The notes under the pieces were generated by a model. It saw nothing but the letters and a program-made list of their open reading frames with translations. It did no database searches and was not told where the DNA came from. A program made the translations under genes and the position numbers. Below, piece after piece: positions 52,061 through 60,978 of a stretch of 64,000 nucleotides of DNA. Where the stretch lies: the NCBI RefSeq assembly GCF_003432485.1, contig NZ_QVNQ01000011.1:1-64000 (forward strand). The letters are read 5' to 3'. How positions within the stretch are numbered: the stretch's first letter is position 1; every line of letters starts with the position of its first letter. The DNA comes from Actinomadura spongiicola (GTDB taxonomy: Bacteria > Actinomycetota > Actinomycetes > Streptosporangiales > Streptosporangiaceae).

Positions 52061-52963
52061 TCACAACACCTCGACGGCCGTGTCGACGGCGCTTCTCACG
52101 TCTCCGTCCCGCGGATACAGCAGCGCGCGTCCCGCGACGATCCCCCGCACTCCCGGGATCCGCAGCGCGCGCCGCCAGCCGTCCAGCCACTCCCCCGGCT
52201 CGCCGCCGGTGTCGCCGCCGAGCACCAGCACGGGCAGCGTCGTCGCCGCCACCACCCGTTCCATCTCCGGCACGACCGGTGCCGCCAGCCACGTGTACGC
52301 CGACGTGACGCCGAGCCCGGACGCGACCGACACCGCGCGGATCATCGCCTCCGGCGTCACCAGGTTCCGGACGCGGCCGTCGACGCGGTGCGCGACGAAC
52401 GGCTCCACCACGGCCATCAGCCGATGCGACGCCAGCCTCGACACCGCACGCGCGCAGCCCTCCAGGGTGCGGACGGTCGCCGGGTCGGTGTCGTCGACGC
52501 GGAGGAGCATCTTGCCGCCGTCGAGACGGGACGCGGCGATCGCGTCGGCGTCGTAGGCGGTGAACCGGTCGTCGACCTCGAACACCGTCCCGGCGAGCCC
52601 GCCCCGGTTCATCGACCCGATCGCGAGACGGCCGTCCAGGACGCCGAGCAGCATCAGGTCCTCCAGGACGTCGGGGGTGCCGATGACGCCGTCCACGCCG
52701 GGCCGGTCGACCGCGACGCACAACCGGTCGAGCAGGTCGCGCCGGTCCGCCATCGCGGTCAGGTCGCCGCCGACGCCGAGGGTCCCCCGCGCGGGCTGGT
52801 CCGCCGCGATGATCAGCAGCGGGCTCGACCCGCCGGGCGGCCCGTTCCGGCGCTCCCGGGCCGCCGCGGCCTCGGCGATCGCCTCGGGCCGGGCGGCGCG
52901 CACGCCGGTCAGATCGGTCGGATCGCCGACACGCGCCTCCCCGGGCCCGCCGCCGCCCGCCAT
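52061..52963 (-). CDS. Cgl0159-type (beta/alpha)8 protein
   Basis: This 300-residue TIM-barrel protein related to class I aldolases carries the phrase LLIIAADQPARGTLGVGGD and GVIGTPDVLEDLMLLG. A Lys-containing strand, SRLDGGKMLLRV, and VLVLGGDTGG are seen in the Cgl0159 family, usually found in inositol-catabolism neighbourhoods. No other inositol genes lie nearby. A Schiff-base role for the Lys is possible but not verified. It starts three bases after the preceding small gene. Confidence 0.65.
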   Translation of the reverse strand: MAGGGGPGEARVGDPTDLTGVRAARPEAIAEAAAARERRNGPPGGSSPLLIIAADQPARGTLGVGGDLTAMADRRDLLDRLCVAVDRPGVDGVIGTPDVLEDLMLLGVLDGRLAIGSMNRGGLAGTVFEVDDRFTAYDADAIAASRLDGGKMLLRVDDTDPATVRTLEGCARAVSRLASHRLMAVVEPFVAHRVDGRVRNLVTPEAMIRAVSVASGLGVTSAYTWLAAPVVPEMERVVAATTLPVLVLGGDTGGEPGEWLDGWRRALRIPGVRGIVAGRALLYPRDGDVRSAVDTAVEVL

Positions 52964-52966
52964 GCG

Positions 52967-53347
52967 TCAGGTGGAGCGGTCGGTGTCGGTGAGCGTCTCC
53001 AGGACCTGGCGCACCGTCTGGCTCGGCAGCGGCGCCGGCAGGCCCTTCCACTTGCGGGACGCGGCCAGCGCCGCGGCACCGGCACCGCTCCCGTACACGG
53101 CCGCCGCGACGAACGACGCCAGCTCCGGCGGCAGCTTCTTCTCCAGCAGGATCACGTTCATCCGGTACGTGGCGGCCGCCGCCATGGCGCCGAACGCCCC
53201 CGCCACGACCCCCAACCGCAGCGCCGGCAGACGCTGCCGCGCCTTGGCCGCCATCTCCTCCTGCGCGGCGTCGATCACCCGCCGGACCAGCAGGAGGTTC
53301 TGCTCCAGCGAGTCGTCGATCTCCGCGGGCTCGTACGACTCCGTCAT
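52967..53347 (-). CDS. Small membrane protein, holin-X/phage-holin-like
   Basis: This protein of about 126 residues has an N-terminal helix with ESLEQNLLLVRR-type acidic-basic spacing (here DDSLEQNLLLVRRVID). Two hydrophobic segments in the middle (VVAGAFGAMAAAATY; FVAAAVYGSGAGAAAL) flank a charged turn. It resembles DUF1469/phage-holin family membrane proteins of actinomycetes, with unknown function. The coupled aldolase-fold gene follows directly. Confidence 0.5.
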   Translation of the reverse strand: MTESYEPAEIDDSLEQNLLLVRRVIDAAQEEMAAKARQRLPALRLGVVAGAFGAMAAAATYRMNVILLEKKLPPELASFVAAAVYGSGAGAAALAASRKWKGLPAPLPSQTVRQVLETLTDTDRST

Positions 53348-53484
53348 GCCCACGCTTTACCCAAAAGCGTGCGAGAGATTCCGGAGAGCAATGTGTCACC
53401 ATCGGTAACTTCGTGGGTGCTGTAAGTTGCCGATCGGCCCCAGGCCCCGACGGACTCCGTGGCCCCCGACAGAGAGGCCGGTCG

Positions 53485-55623
53485 ATGCAACCGTTCGAGC
53501 TGCCCGACTTCTACGTCCCGTACCCGGCCCGGCTGAACCCGCATCTGGAGCGGGCGCGGGCCCACACCATGGCGTGGGCCCGCGAGATGAGGATGCTGGA
53601 CGACCACCGCGACCCCGGCACCCCCGACATCTGGAACGAGCCACAGCTCGAAGCGATGGACTACGCGCTGCTGTGCGCCTACACCCATCCCGACTGCGAC
53701 GGCCCCGAACTCGACCTCATCACCGACTGGTACGTCTGGGTGTTCTACTTCGACGACCACTTCCTTGAGGTCTTCAAGAAGCATCACGACCAGGCGGGCG
53801 CACAGGCGTATCTCGACCGGCTTCCCCCGTTCATGACGCTCGACCCGCCGGACCCGGCGAACGCCGTGGAGCGCGGGCTGACCGACCTGTGGGCGCGGAC
53901 CGTCCCGGCGCGATCGGTCACCTGGCGTCGCCGCTTCTCCGAAAGCACCTTGAACCTGCTCCGCGAATCGCTGTGGGAACTGTCCAACATAAGCGCCGGG
54001 CGCGTCCCGAACCCGGTCGAGTACATCGAGATGCGCCGCAGGGTCGGCGGGGCGCCCTGGTCGGCCGACCTGGCGGAGCACGCCGCGAACGTCGAGATCC
54101 CCGAACGCGTCGTGCGGACCCGTCCGCTCCGCGTCCTCAAGGAGACGTTCTCCGACGGCGTCCATCTGCGCAACGACATCTTCTCCTACCAGCGCGAGAC
54201 CGAGGCGGAAGGAGAGATCAACAATTTCGTCCTGGTGATGGAGCGCTTTCTGGGCATCGCCCCGCAGGCCGCCGCCGACACCGTCAACGACCTGCTCACG
54301 TCCCGGCTTCGCCAGTTCGAGAACACCGCCGTGACCGAGCTGCCGCAGCTCTTCGAGGACCACGCCCTCGACCCGGTCGAGCGCCTGCGGACAACCCTGT
54401 ACGTGAAGGCCCTCCAGGATTGGCAGTCCGGGGGCCACGAATGGCACACGCGCTCCAGCCGCTATATGAACAAGAAGGCGCTGGGCATGTCCGCCGCCCG
54501 GGTGCCCGCACTGCTCCGATCGGGCCGGATCAGCCTGCCGCACGTTCCGTACCAGAAGGTGGGTCCGACGTTGCTCCCGGACTTCGACGTCCCGTACCCG
54601 GTCCGCGTCAACCCGCACCGCGAACGCGCCGGGGAGAACGTCGTCGCCTGGTGCCGCGACATGGGCATGTTCGACCCGCGACCGCGCCATCCCGAGCCGG
54701 TGTGGGACGCGGAGCGGGTGACCGGTTTCGCGTTCGAGGTCTGCGCCGCGTCCGTCGCCCCCGACGCGAACCCCGAGGCACTCGACCTCGTGACGCGGTG
54801 GCAGGCCTGGGGCGCCTTCGTCGACGACTACTTCCGCGCCGTCTTCAACCGCGACCATGACATGGCCGGGGCGAAACGGTTCCACGCCCGCCTGCCCGCG
54901 TTCATGCCCATGGACTGCGGCACCACGCCCTCTCCCGAGAACGCCGCCGAGTCCGGCCTCGCCGATCTGTGGTCACGCACCGCCACCCCCATGGACGACA
55001 ACGGCCGTCACGAACTCCGCGCCGCCGTCGAGCACATGACCGAAAGCCGACTGTGGGAACTGAACAACCATCTCCAGTCGCGCGTCCCCGACCCCGTCGA
55101 CTACCTCGAAATGCGCCGGCGCGCCTTCGCCCCCGAACTGACGCTGACCCTCTCCAAAGTCGAGCACGCCCGCGAGATCCCCGCGCGGGCCTTCGAGAGC
55201 CGCACCCTCCGCGAGATCGAGGCCTCCGTGATGGACGTCGGCTGCCTCCTGAACGACTGCTTCTCCTACCGCAAGGAGATCGAGGACGAGGGCGAACCCA
55301 ACAACGGCGTCCTCGCGGTGCGGAACTTCTTCGCCTGCGGCCGTGACGAGGCCCTGTCCATCGTGAACGACCTCATCACGTCCCGCCGCCACCAGTTCGA
55401 CCGGCTCACCGAACACGAACTCCCGGCCCTCGCCGACCGGCTCGCGCTGGACGGCCCCGCCCGCGCCGCCCTGTCCGCCTACGTCGGCGAACTCCGCGAC
55501 TGGACCGCCGGAGTCCTCCGCTGGCACCGCGAGTCCGCCCGCTACGACGAACGCGGCACGCCGCCGCGCGTTCCGCGGCCCACCGGCCTCGGCACCTCGG
55601 CGTTCCGCCCGGTCAGGGGGTGA
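53485..55623 (+). CDS. geoA: Germacradienol/geosmin synthase
   Basis: This 712-residue two-domain terpene synthase makes geosmin from farnesyl diphosphate. The N-terminal domain has the metal-binding FDDHFLE and NDIFSYQRE motifs and the C-terminal domain VDDYFR and NDCFSYRKE. Each half starts with an FDVPYP-type segment (FYVPYPARLNPHLE; FDVPYPVRVNPHRE). ATG 53485 follows AGAGAGG. Length and layout match the bifunctional family. The gene is alone and ends overlapping a minus-strand gene by 11 bases. Confidence 0.95.
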   Translation: MQPFELPDFYVPYPARLNPHLERARAHTMAWAREMRMLDDHRDPGTPDIWNEPQLEAMDYALLCAYTHPDCDGPELDLITDWYVWVFYFDDHFLEVFKKHHDQAGAQAYLDRLPPFMTLDPPDPANAVERGLTDLWARTVPARSVTWRRRFSESTLNLLRESLWELSNISAGRVPNPVEYIEMRRRVGGAPWSADLAEHAANVEIPERVVRTRPLRVLKETFSDGVHLRNDIFSYQRETEAEGEINNFVLVMERFLGIAPQAAADTVNDLLTSRLRQFENTAVTELPQLFEDHALDPVERLRTTLYVKALQDWQSGGHEWHTRSSRYMNKKALGMSAARVPALLRSGRISLPHVPYQKVGPTLLPDFDVPYPVRVNPHRERAGENVVAWCRDMGMFDPRPRHPEPVWDAERVTGFAFEVCAASVAPDANPEALDLVTRWQAWGAFVDDYFRAVFNRDHDMAGAKRFHARLPAFMPMDCGTTPSPENAAESGLADLWSRTATPMDDNGRHELRAAVEHMTESRLWELNNHLQSRVPDPVDYLEMRRRAFAPELTLTLSKVEHAREIPARAFESRTLREIEASVMDVGCLLNDCFSYRKEIEDEGEPNNGVLAVRNFFACGRDEALSIVNDLITSRRHQFDRLTEHELPALADRLALDGPARAALSAYVGELRDWTAGVLRWHRESARYDERGTPPRVPRPTGLGTSAFRPVRG

Positions 55624-56140
55624 GGGACTCGCGGGCGGCCATCAGGGCGAAGCCGAGGAGGTTCTGGCCCCGCCAGGCCGACACCTGCTCGGCGCGGGGG
55701 TCGTCGACGGCCAGCCCGATGCCCCAGATGCGGTCCACCGGGCTCGCCTCCACGAGAACGCGGTCGCTCGTACCGAGGAGATAGTCGCGGAGTTCGTCGT
55801 TCTGGGAGAACTTGGCCACATTGCCCTTCGTGACGATGGCGAAGCGGTTGTCCCGCCAGGCGCGCTCGTCGAAGTTCCGGACGCGGCGGCCCAACTTCTT
55901 CGCCTTGCTCGGATCGGACGAGGCGACGATGGCGGCGGCGGAGTCCTCGTCGCCGAAAAGACGCGCCTTCTCGGCCATCATGTAGTGCTCGGCGGTGGCG
56001 TAGGTGACGCCGTCCACGGTGAAGGGCGACGGCCACCACTGGCTGAGGCAGCCCGGATCGATGTTTCTGTGACCCCAGAAGAACAGGAACTTCAGGGGCG
56101 TGCCCTCGTTCTGGAGGCGGAGCAGTTCGGCGACGTCCAT
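55613..56140 (-). CDS. NADAR-family glycosidase-like protein
   Basis: This 175-residue NADAR (YbiA-like) protein has FLFFWGHR, LSQWWPSPF, YATAEHYMMAEKARLFGD and a KAKKLGRRVRNFDE, WRDNRFAIV block with the family's conserved Trp/Glu/Asp residues. NADAR proteins remove ADP-ribose or riboflavin-intermediate N-glycosidic groups; a housekeeping or DNA-ADP-ribose role is possible. ATG 56140 is preferred over the frame's first ATG at 56245; neither has a strong ribosome site. It converges on geoA. Confidence 0.82.
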   Translation of the reverse strand: MDVAELLRLQNEGTPLKFLFFWGHRNIDPGCLSQWWPSPFTVDGVTYATAEHYMMAEKARLFGDEDSAAAIVASSDPSKAKKLGRRVRNFDERAWRDNRFAIVTKGNVAKFSQNDELRDYLLGTSDRVLVEASPVDRIWGIGLAVDDPRAEQVSAWRGQNLLGFALMAARESLTP

Positions 56141-56440
56141 GGGGAAAGCGTGCCAGGAAGGTCGGACACCGGCGAGCGGCTTTCCGGCCGGGCCGCGGCC
56201 GTTCGGCATGAGGTCTAGACCCATTTGCGGAAACGGGCCGGTCATCGGAACATCTTCTCCATCTCAGGCGGCCCTACAGGAGGACAGCAGTAGCGATGAG
56301 CAACCCCTTGGCGAACCCTCGTCGTACCAAGATCGTCGCGTGGCCGGAGCGGCCGCCGACGGACACCGGCTCCGAGCGTCCGACGGAGACCGAGGCGAGA
56401 GAGACCGCCGCGCGTTGACGGCCACGGCCGAACAGATGTC

Positions 56441-56468
56441 GAACCCGTCCGGCTCCCCGGACGGGTTC
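56441..56468. terminator. Terminator of the LacI-type gene
   Basis: A perfect 12-bp stem, GAACCCGTCCGG/CCGGACGGGTTC, with loop CTCC, lies eight bases past the LacI-type stop codon (minus direction). No T tract is evident. Confidence 0.65.
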
Positions 56469-56475
56469 CGCCGTT

Positions 56476-57561
56476 TCACGCGGCGGGCGGGGCGGTGCTG
56501 GCGCGCAGGACGACCTCGCCGGCGACGCGTTCGACACGGCTGCGGCGCGCGGCGGGTTCGCGAAGCGCCAGGCCCATGACGCGTTCGCCCATCGCGTCCA
56601 ACGGGAGCGCGACGGTGGTGAGGGACGGGGTCAGGTCGCGGACGATCGGGATGTCGTCGAAACCGGCCAGCGAGACGTCGCCGGGCACGGACACGGCGTT
56701 GTCGCGGAACGCGGCGAGCGCGCCGATCGCCATCAGGTCGGTCACCGCGAACACGCACGTCGGACGGTGCTGGAGCCGCACCAGTTCGGTCGCGGCGGCA
56801 TACCCGCCGGCACGGGTGAAGGGCGCCTCGACGATGCGCCCCGGCGGGATCCGGACGCCCGCGCCGGCGAGCGCGTCGACGAAGCCGCCGAGCCGGTCGG
56901 AGGCCGTCGTGAGCGCGCGGGGGCCCGTCAGCACCCCGAAGTCGCGGTGCCCGAGGTCGAGCATCGCGCGGGCGAGGGCGGCGGCGCCCTCCCGGTTCTG
57001 CGGCAGGACCGCGTCGACCCGGAGACCGCGGTGGCGGCTGAGCACGGCGACACGGCCGCCGGTGCGCTGGTAGGGGTCGAGTTCGGCGCACATCGACCGC
57101 TCCCAGTCGCGGTCCTCGTAACCGGAGCCGATGAGCAGGATGGCGCGGGCCCGCTGGGCGCGCAGCATCGCCACGTACTGGACCTCGCGGGCGGGGTCGT
57201 GGAACGTGCTGGCGAGCATCACGAGCACGCCGTGGTCGGCGGCCGTGCGCATCACTCCGTCGGCGATGGCGGCGAAGTAGGGGTCGCTGACGTCGTGGCA
57301 GACGACGCCGACGGACTTGCTCGACGAGCCGGCCAGCGCCTGCGCGTGCGCGTTCGGGGTGTAGCTGAGGTCGGCGGCGGCCGCGAGCACGCGCTCCCGC
57401 AGGTCGGCCCGGACCTGGGAGGTCCCGTTGAGGACGCGGGACGCGGTGGCGAGCGAGACCCCGGCCTCCTCCGCCACGTCCTGGAGCTTCACGTTCGCGC
57501 GGCCCCGGGCCCCCTCCCTCCCGGCCGTCACGGATCGGTGCGCGTCCCCCGGTTCCGTCAT
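56476..57561 (-). CDS. LacI/GalR-family transcriptional repressor
   Basis: This 361-residue LacI-family repressor has its helix-turn-helix near residues 25-50 (VKLQDVAEEAGVSLATASRVLNG). The periplasmic-binding-fold effector domain contains VGVVCHDVSDPYFAAIADGV and CVFAVTDLMAIGALAAFRD. An N-terminal extension of about 22 residues precedes the domain. A GAAAGCGTTTTC operator-like palindrome lies 73 bases upstream of its start, suggesting autoregulation. Target sugar is unknown; galT lies nearby. Confidence 0.9.
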   Translation of the reverse strand: MTEPGDAHRSVTAGREGARGRANVKLQDVAEEAGVSLATASRVLNGTSQVRADLRERVLAAAADLSYTPNAHAQALAGSSSKSVGVVCHDVSDPYFAAIADGVMRTAADHGVLVMLASTFHDPAREVQYVAMLRAQRARAILLIGSGYEDRDWERSMCAELDPYQRTGGRVAVLSRHRGLRVDAVLPQNREGAAALARAMLDLGHRDFGVLTGPRALTTASDRLGGFVDALAGAGVRIPPGRIVEAPFTRAGGYAAATELVRLQHRPTCVFAVTDLMAIGALAAFRDNAVSVPGDVSLAGFDDIPIVRDLTPSLTTVALPLDAMGERVMGLALREPAARRSRVERVAGEVVLRASTAPPAA

Positions 57562-57633
57562 CCCCCGCCCCCCTCGCCGCCGGCCGGCGTGGTCCCGCTC
57601 CGCGGAATCCGCGCCCGTGCGTCACCGTACCCA

Positions 57634-57645
57634 GAAAGCGTTTTC
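57634..57645. promoter_or_regulatory. LacI-family operator candidate
   Basis: GAAAGCGTTTTC, a near-palindrome of the GAAANCGNTTTC kind bound by LacI/GalR repressors, lies between the LacI-type gene start and the end of the WD40-like gene. Confidence 0.6.
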
Positions 57646-57673
57646 CCGAACGGTGTCGAACGGTCGGGGCCGG

Positions 57674-58579
57674 TCAGCGCAGCCGGGCGGCGAACAACCC
57701 GTCGTCGGTGGCGGCGACGAGCGTGCCGTCCGGGGCGAGGGCCAGGTCGTGGACCGGTGCCGGGACCTTGACGCGGTGGGACGGGTCGGGCTCCGCGGCG
57801 TCCCAGGCCAGCACCGCGCAGGGGTCGTCCCGGAGCGCGGCGGCGACCAGCAGGGGGCCCGCGCCGGAGGCCGCGACCGGCCCGCAGGGCTCGGGGACGG
57901 TGAGGACGGCGAGACCGTCGCCGTCCACGCCCCGGACGCGCAGGGCGCGCTCGGCGACCTCGACGAGGACGAGGCCGTGCGGCGACGGCGCCATCACGGC
58001 GCGGCCGGACGGGACGGCCGTGACCGCGTCCCCGCCGCGTTCCACGTCCAGGACGAGCACGTCGGCGCCGCCGGTCAGCGCGACGACCGGGCCGGACGCG
58101 GGGGTGGCGTGCAGCATCGACCGGTCGATGTCCGTGTGGTGCCCGAGCCAGAGGGTGAACTCGGCCAGCCGGTCGCCGGTCGCGGCGTCCCAGACGACGA
58201 CCTCGGCGTCGCACGCGGGGCCGAAGACCGCGACGACCGCGCCGCGGCCGGAGTGGGCGGCGAGGCCGAGCAGGTCGGGTTGGCCGTCCACGACCAGTTC
58301 CCCGCCCGTGCCGAGGTCGTGGACGTGGACGCGGTCACGGTGCGTCCACGCCACGATCGGCGAGGCCGCGGGGACGCCGAACGTCCACTCGGCGCGTCCG
58401 GCGGGGAAGCCGGGGATCGGCGGGCCGTGCACGGCGCCGGACGTCAGATCCCACAGCTGGCCCGTGTTCGCGCCGTGGGACGTCCGGGAGGCGAAGGCCA
58501 GCGGCGGCCCTTCGGAGGTGGCGGCGACGCCGTCGAACGCCCCTTCCGCGAGCGGGGAGGCCTGCACGCTTTCCGGCAT
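57674..58579 (-). CDS. WD40-like beta-propeller protein
   Basis: This 301-residue cytoplasmic protein has WD40-type repeats, such as GQLWDLTSGAV, VHVHDLGTGGELV, VVVWDAATGDRLAEF and a terminal LALAPDGTLVAATDDG. There is no signal peptide, so it is likely an intracellular interaction protein. It could be a regulatory or scaffold partner; no neighbour gives a clear function. Confidence 0.65.
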   Translation of the reverse strand: MPESVQASPLAEGAFDGVAATSEGPPLAFASRTSHGANTGQLWDLTSGAVHGPPIPGFPAGRAEWTFGVPAASPIVAWTHRDRVHVHDLGTGGELVVDGQPDLLGLAAHSGRGAVVAVFGPACDAEVVVWDAATGDRLAEFTLWLGHHTDIDRSMLHATPASGPVVALTGGADVLVLDVERGGDAVTAVPSGRAVMAPSPHGLVLVEVAERALRVRGVDGDGLAVLTVPEPCGPVAASGAGPLLVAAALRDDPCAVLAWDAAEPDPSHRVKVPAPVHDLALAPDGTLVAATDDGLFAARLR

Positions 58580-58646
58580 GCGTCGGAGGTTAGGCCACGC
58601 GACTCAGATCGTTCCATGGAGTCAGGAAAACCAGACCGGGACGTGA

Positions 58647-59645
58647 TTAGAGCACGACCTCGCGGAGACGCGCGGCCGCGTCCTCGGGCGGAACGTCGTT
58701 GAGCCAGGCGCCCATGCCGGACTCCGATCCCGCCAGATATTTGAGCTTGTCGGGGGCGCGGCGGACGGAGAAGAGCTGGAGCTGGAGGCGGACGAGGTCG
58801 CGTCCCTCGCCCACGGGCGCCTGGTGCCAGCCCGCCACGTACGGGAGCGGCGCGCCGTAGAGGGCGTCGCAGCGGCGGAGCAGGTCGCGGTGGAGGGCGG
58901 CCAGCTCATCGCGTTCGGCGTCGTCGAGGGCCGGGAGGTCGGGGACGTGGCGGTGCGGCGTCAGGTGCACCTCGACGGGCCAGCGGGCGGCGGCGGGCAC
59001 GTACCCCGTCCAGTGCTCGCCGGACAGGACGACGCGGGGCCCGGCGAGTTCGGCCTCCAGCACGTCGCCGAACAGCCCGGGGCGGGCGGCGGCCCGCGCG
59101 AGCACCCGTTCGGTCCGGGGTGGGACGAACGGATACGCGTAGATCTGTCCGTGGGGGTGGTGCAGGGTCACGCCGATCTCGACGCCGCGGTTCTCGAACA
59201 CGAAGACCTGCGCGACGCCCGGGAGCGCGGACAGTTCGGCGGTCCGGTCGGCCCAGGCGTCGACGACCGTCCGGAAGCGGGTGACGGGGAGGTCCGCCAT
59301 GGACGTGGAGTGGTCGTCGGTGAAGCACACGACCTCGCAGCGCCCGTCGCCCGCGAAGGACGGGAACCGGTTCTCGAAGACCACGACGTCGTAGGACGGG
59401 TCCGGGATCTCCGAGGCGGGACCTCCCGGGCACAGCGGGCACCGGTCGGCGGGCGGCAGGAACGTCCGGGCGTTGCGATGCGCCGTGATCGTGACATGGT
59501 CGCCGGTGAGCGGGTCGCGGCGGATCTCGGACACCGGCTCGACCCGCGCGAGGCGTCGCGGGTCGGCGACGGGCACCCGGCCCGGTGTCTCGTCGTAGTA
59601 GACGATCTCGCGGCCGTCGGAGAGCCGCGTGCGTGTCCGGTGCAT
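58647..59645 (-). CDS. galT: Galactose-1-phosphate uridylyltransferase
   Basis: This 332-residue GalT swaps UMP between UDP-glucose and galactose-1-phosphate in the Leloir pathway. The active-site His motif HHPHGQIYAY and the N-terminal CPLCPG zinc-binding pair are visible. Conserved ENRFPSF and the C-terminal AGWHQAP segment complete the fold. ATG 59645 is chosen because it precedes the family start; the open frame upstream is shadow. No galK or galE is adjacent. Confidence 0.9.
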   Translation of the reverse strand: MHRTRTRLSDGREIVYYDETPGRVPVADPRRLARVEPVSEIRRDPLTGDHVTITAHRNARTFLPPADRCPLCPGGPASEIPDPSYDVVVFENRFPSFAGDGRCEVVCFTDDHSTSMADLPVTRFRTVVDAWADRTAELSALPGVAQVFVFENRGVEIGVTLHHPHGQIYAYPFVPPRTERVLARAAARPGLFGDVLEAELAGPRVVLSGEHWTGYVPAAARWPVEVHLTPHRHVPDLPALDDAERDELAALHRDLLRRCDALYGAPLPYVAGWHQAPVGEGRDLVRLQLQLFSVRRAPDKLKYLAGSESGMGAWLNDVPPEDAAARLREVVL

Positions 59646-59751
59646 TGCCCGGGATGCTACCGGCGGCTCGCGGGGCGGTCGTGTTTCCCGAGGTGCGTGA
59701 CCAGGCGCTCTCACCGGGAACAGAGCGTGGTCGCCCGGGGTTCTGGGCGAC

Positions 59752-60642
59752 ATGAGCGACTATGGCAGGCCACTGGAGTTCGGGTACTTCCTCGTCCCCA
59801 ACGCGGACGATCCGCTTCTGGACACGGCCCGTGCCGCCGACCGGGTGGGGCTGGACCTGATCGGCGTCCAGGATCATCCCTACCAGCGCCGGTACGTCGA
59901 CACCTGGACGCTGCTCAGCATGATCGCCGCCGTCACCACGCGGGTCCGGGTGTTCCCCGATGTCGCGAGCCTTCCGCTGCGGCCACCGGCGGTGCTGGCC
60001 AAGGCCGCCGCGAGCCTGGACGTCCTGAGCGGCGGACGCGCCGAACTGGGTCTCGGCGCGGGCGCCTTCTGGGAGGCGATCGAGGCGTTCGGCGGCCCGC
60101 GCCGGACGGGCCGGGAGGCGGCGGACGCGCTGGAGGAGGCCGTGACCGTCGTCCGGGAGGTCTGGAGCGGGGAGCGGAACCTCCGTTTCGACGGCGACCA
60201 CTACCGGTTGAAGGGCGCCAAGGCCGGGCCGGTCCCGGCGCATCGGATGGAGCTGTGGCTCGGCGTCGGCGGCCCGCGCGGTCTGGCGCTGACGGGACGG
60301 GCCGCCGACGGCTGGCTCCCGTCGACGCCGTGGGCGCCGCCGGAGCGGCTGCCGGAGCTGCACGCGCGCATCGACGAGGCCGCCGTGTCCGCCGGACGCG
60401 ACCCGGCGGAGATCCGCAGGCTCTACAACGTCAACGGGACGATCACCGACGGGGCGTCCGAGGGGTTCCTGCGCGGTCCGGTGTCCCAGTGGACGGACGA
60501 GCTCACCGATCTCGCCGTCGGCTCCGGGATGGACACCTTCATCCTCTGGGCGGAGGGCGACCCGGAGACCCAGATCAGGCGATTCGCCGAGGAGGTCGTG
60601 CCTGAAGTCCGCGCCCAGGTGGCGCGGGAGCGCGGCGCCTGA
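59752..60642 (+). CDS. LLM-class F420/FMN-dependent oxidoreductase
   Basis: This 296-residue TIM-barrel flavin/F420 oxidoreductase of the luciferase-like family has FGYFLVPNAD at the start, DLIGVQDHPYQRRY, the GGRAELGLGAGAF loop and GGPRGLALTGRAADGW. It is often F420-dependent in actinomycetes, but substrate and cofactor are not decided here. It is a single gene following galT divergently. Confidence 0.8.
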   Translation: MSDYGRPLEFGYFLVPNADDPLLDTARAADRVGLDLIGVQDHPYQRRYVDTWTLLSMIAAVTTRVRVFPDVASLPLRPPAVLAKAAASLDVLSGGRAELGLGAGAFWEAIEAFGGPRRTGREAADALEEAVTVVREVWSGERNLRFDGDHYRLKGAKAGPVPAHRMELWLGVGGPRGLALTGRAADGWLPSTPWAPPERLPELHARIDEAAVSAGRDPAEIRRLYNVNGTITDGASEGFLRGPVSQWTDELTDLAVGSGMDTFILWAEGDPETQIRRFAEEVVPEVRAQVARERGA

Positions 60643-60809
60643 CACGGGCTCTGACACGGGAGGCGTAGCAAGGTGGGGCGAACTGCGACGCAGGGGTGAA
60701 TTCGGCGTCCCCCCTGCGGACGATGCGCCGACCGCAACCCTGCGAAATGGTGATTCCAGGGAGACCGGGGCAACGGCCCCGTGTCGTCGAGCGGCAGGAG
60801 AGAGCCACT

Positions 60810-60917
60810 ATGGAAGGCCGAGTCCGCATCAGAACCCGCAAACGTCCCACCGGTCGCAAGTCCAGACGTTCGACCCTCGACCTCCGCACGCCGTCCGGTC
60901 GGGTCCTGCCGTACTGA
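60810..60917 (+). CDS. Candidate small basic peptide, 35 aa
   Basis: This 35-residue, highly basic frame (Arg/Lys-rich, e.g. VRIRTRKRPTGRKSRR) has AGGAG about eight bases upstream of ATG 60810. It has no cysteine and no known family. It could be a real small gene or chance; the good ribosome site is the only support. Confidence 0.35.
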   Translation: MEGRVRIRTRKRPTGRKSRRSTLDLRTPSGRVLPY

Positions 60918-60932
60918 GCGGTGCCGCTCCAA

Positions 60933-60978
60933 GGTCAGCGTGCCCGCGTCGGCTCGGAGCGCCGACGGGACGCTGACC
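60933..60978. terminator. Hairpin at the end of the IclR gene
   Basis: GGTCAGCGT (60933) pairs with ACGCTGACC (60970), with an inner GCGTCGGC/GCCGACG stem. It overlaps the IclR stop codon region. It is a plausible terminator of the convergent genes. Confidence 0.5.

Noticed and set aside
53402..53804. Antisense frames around geoA and the Cgl0159-type gene
   Set aside because: They overlap genes with clear family motifs and lack ribosome sites.
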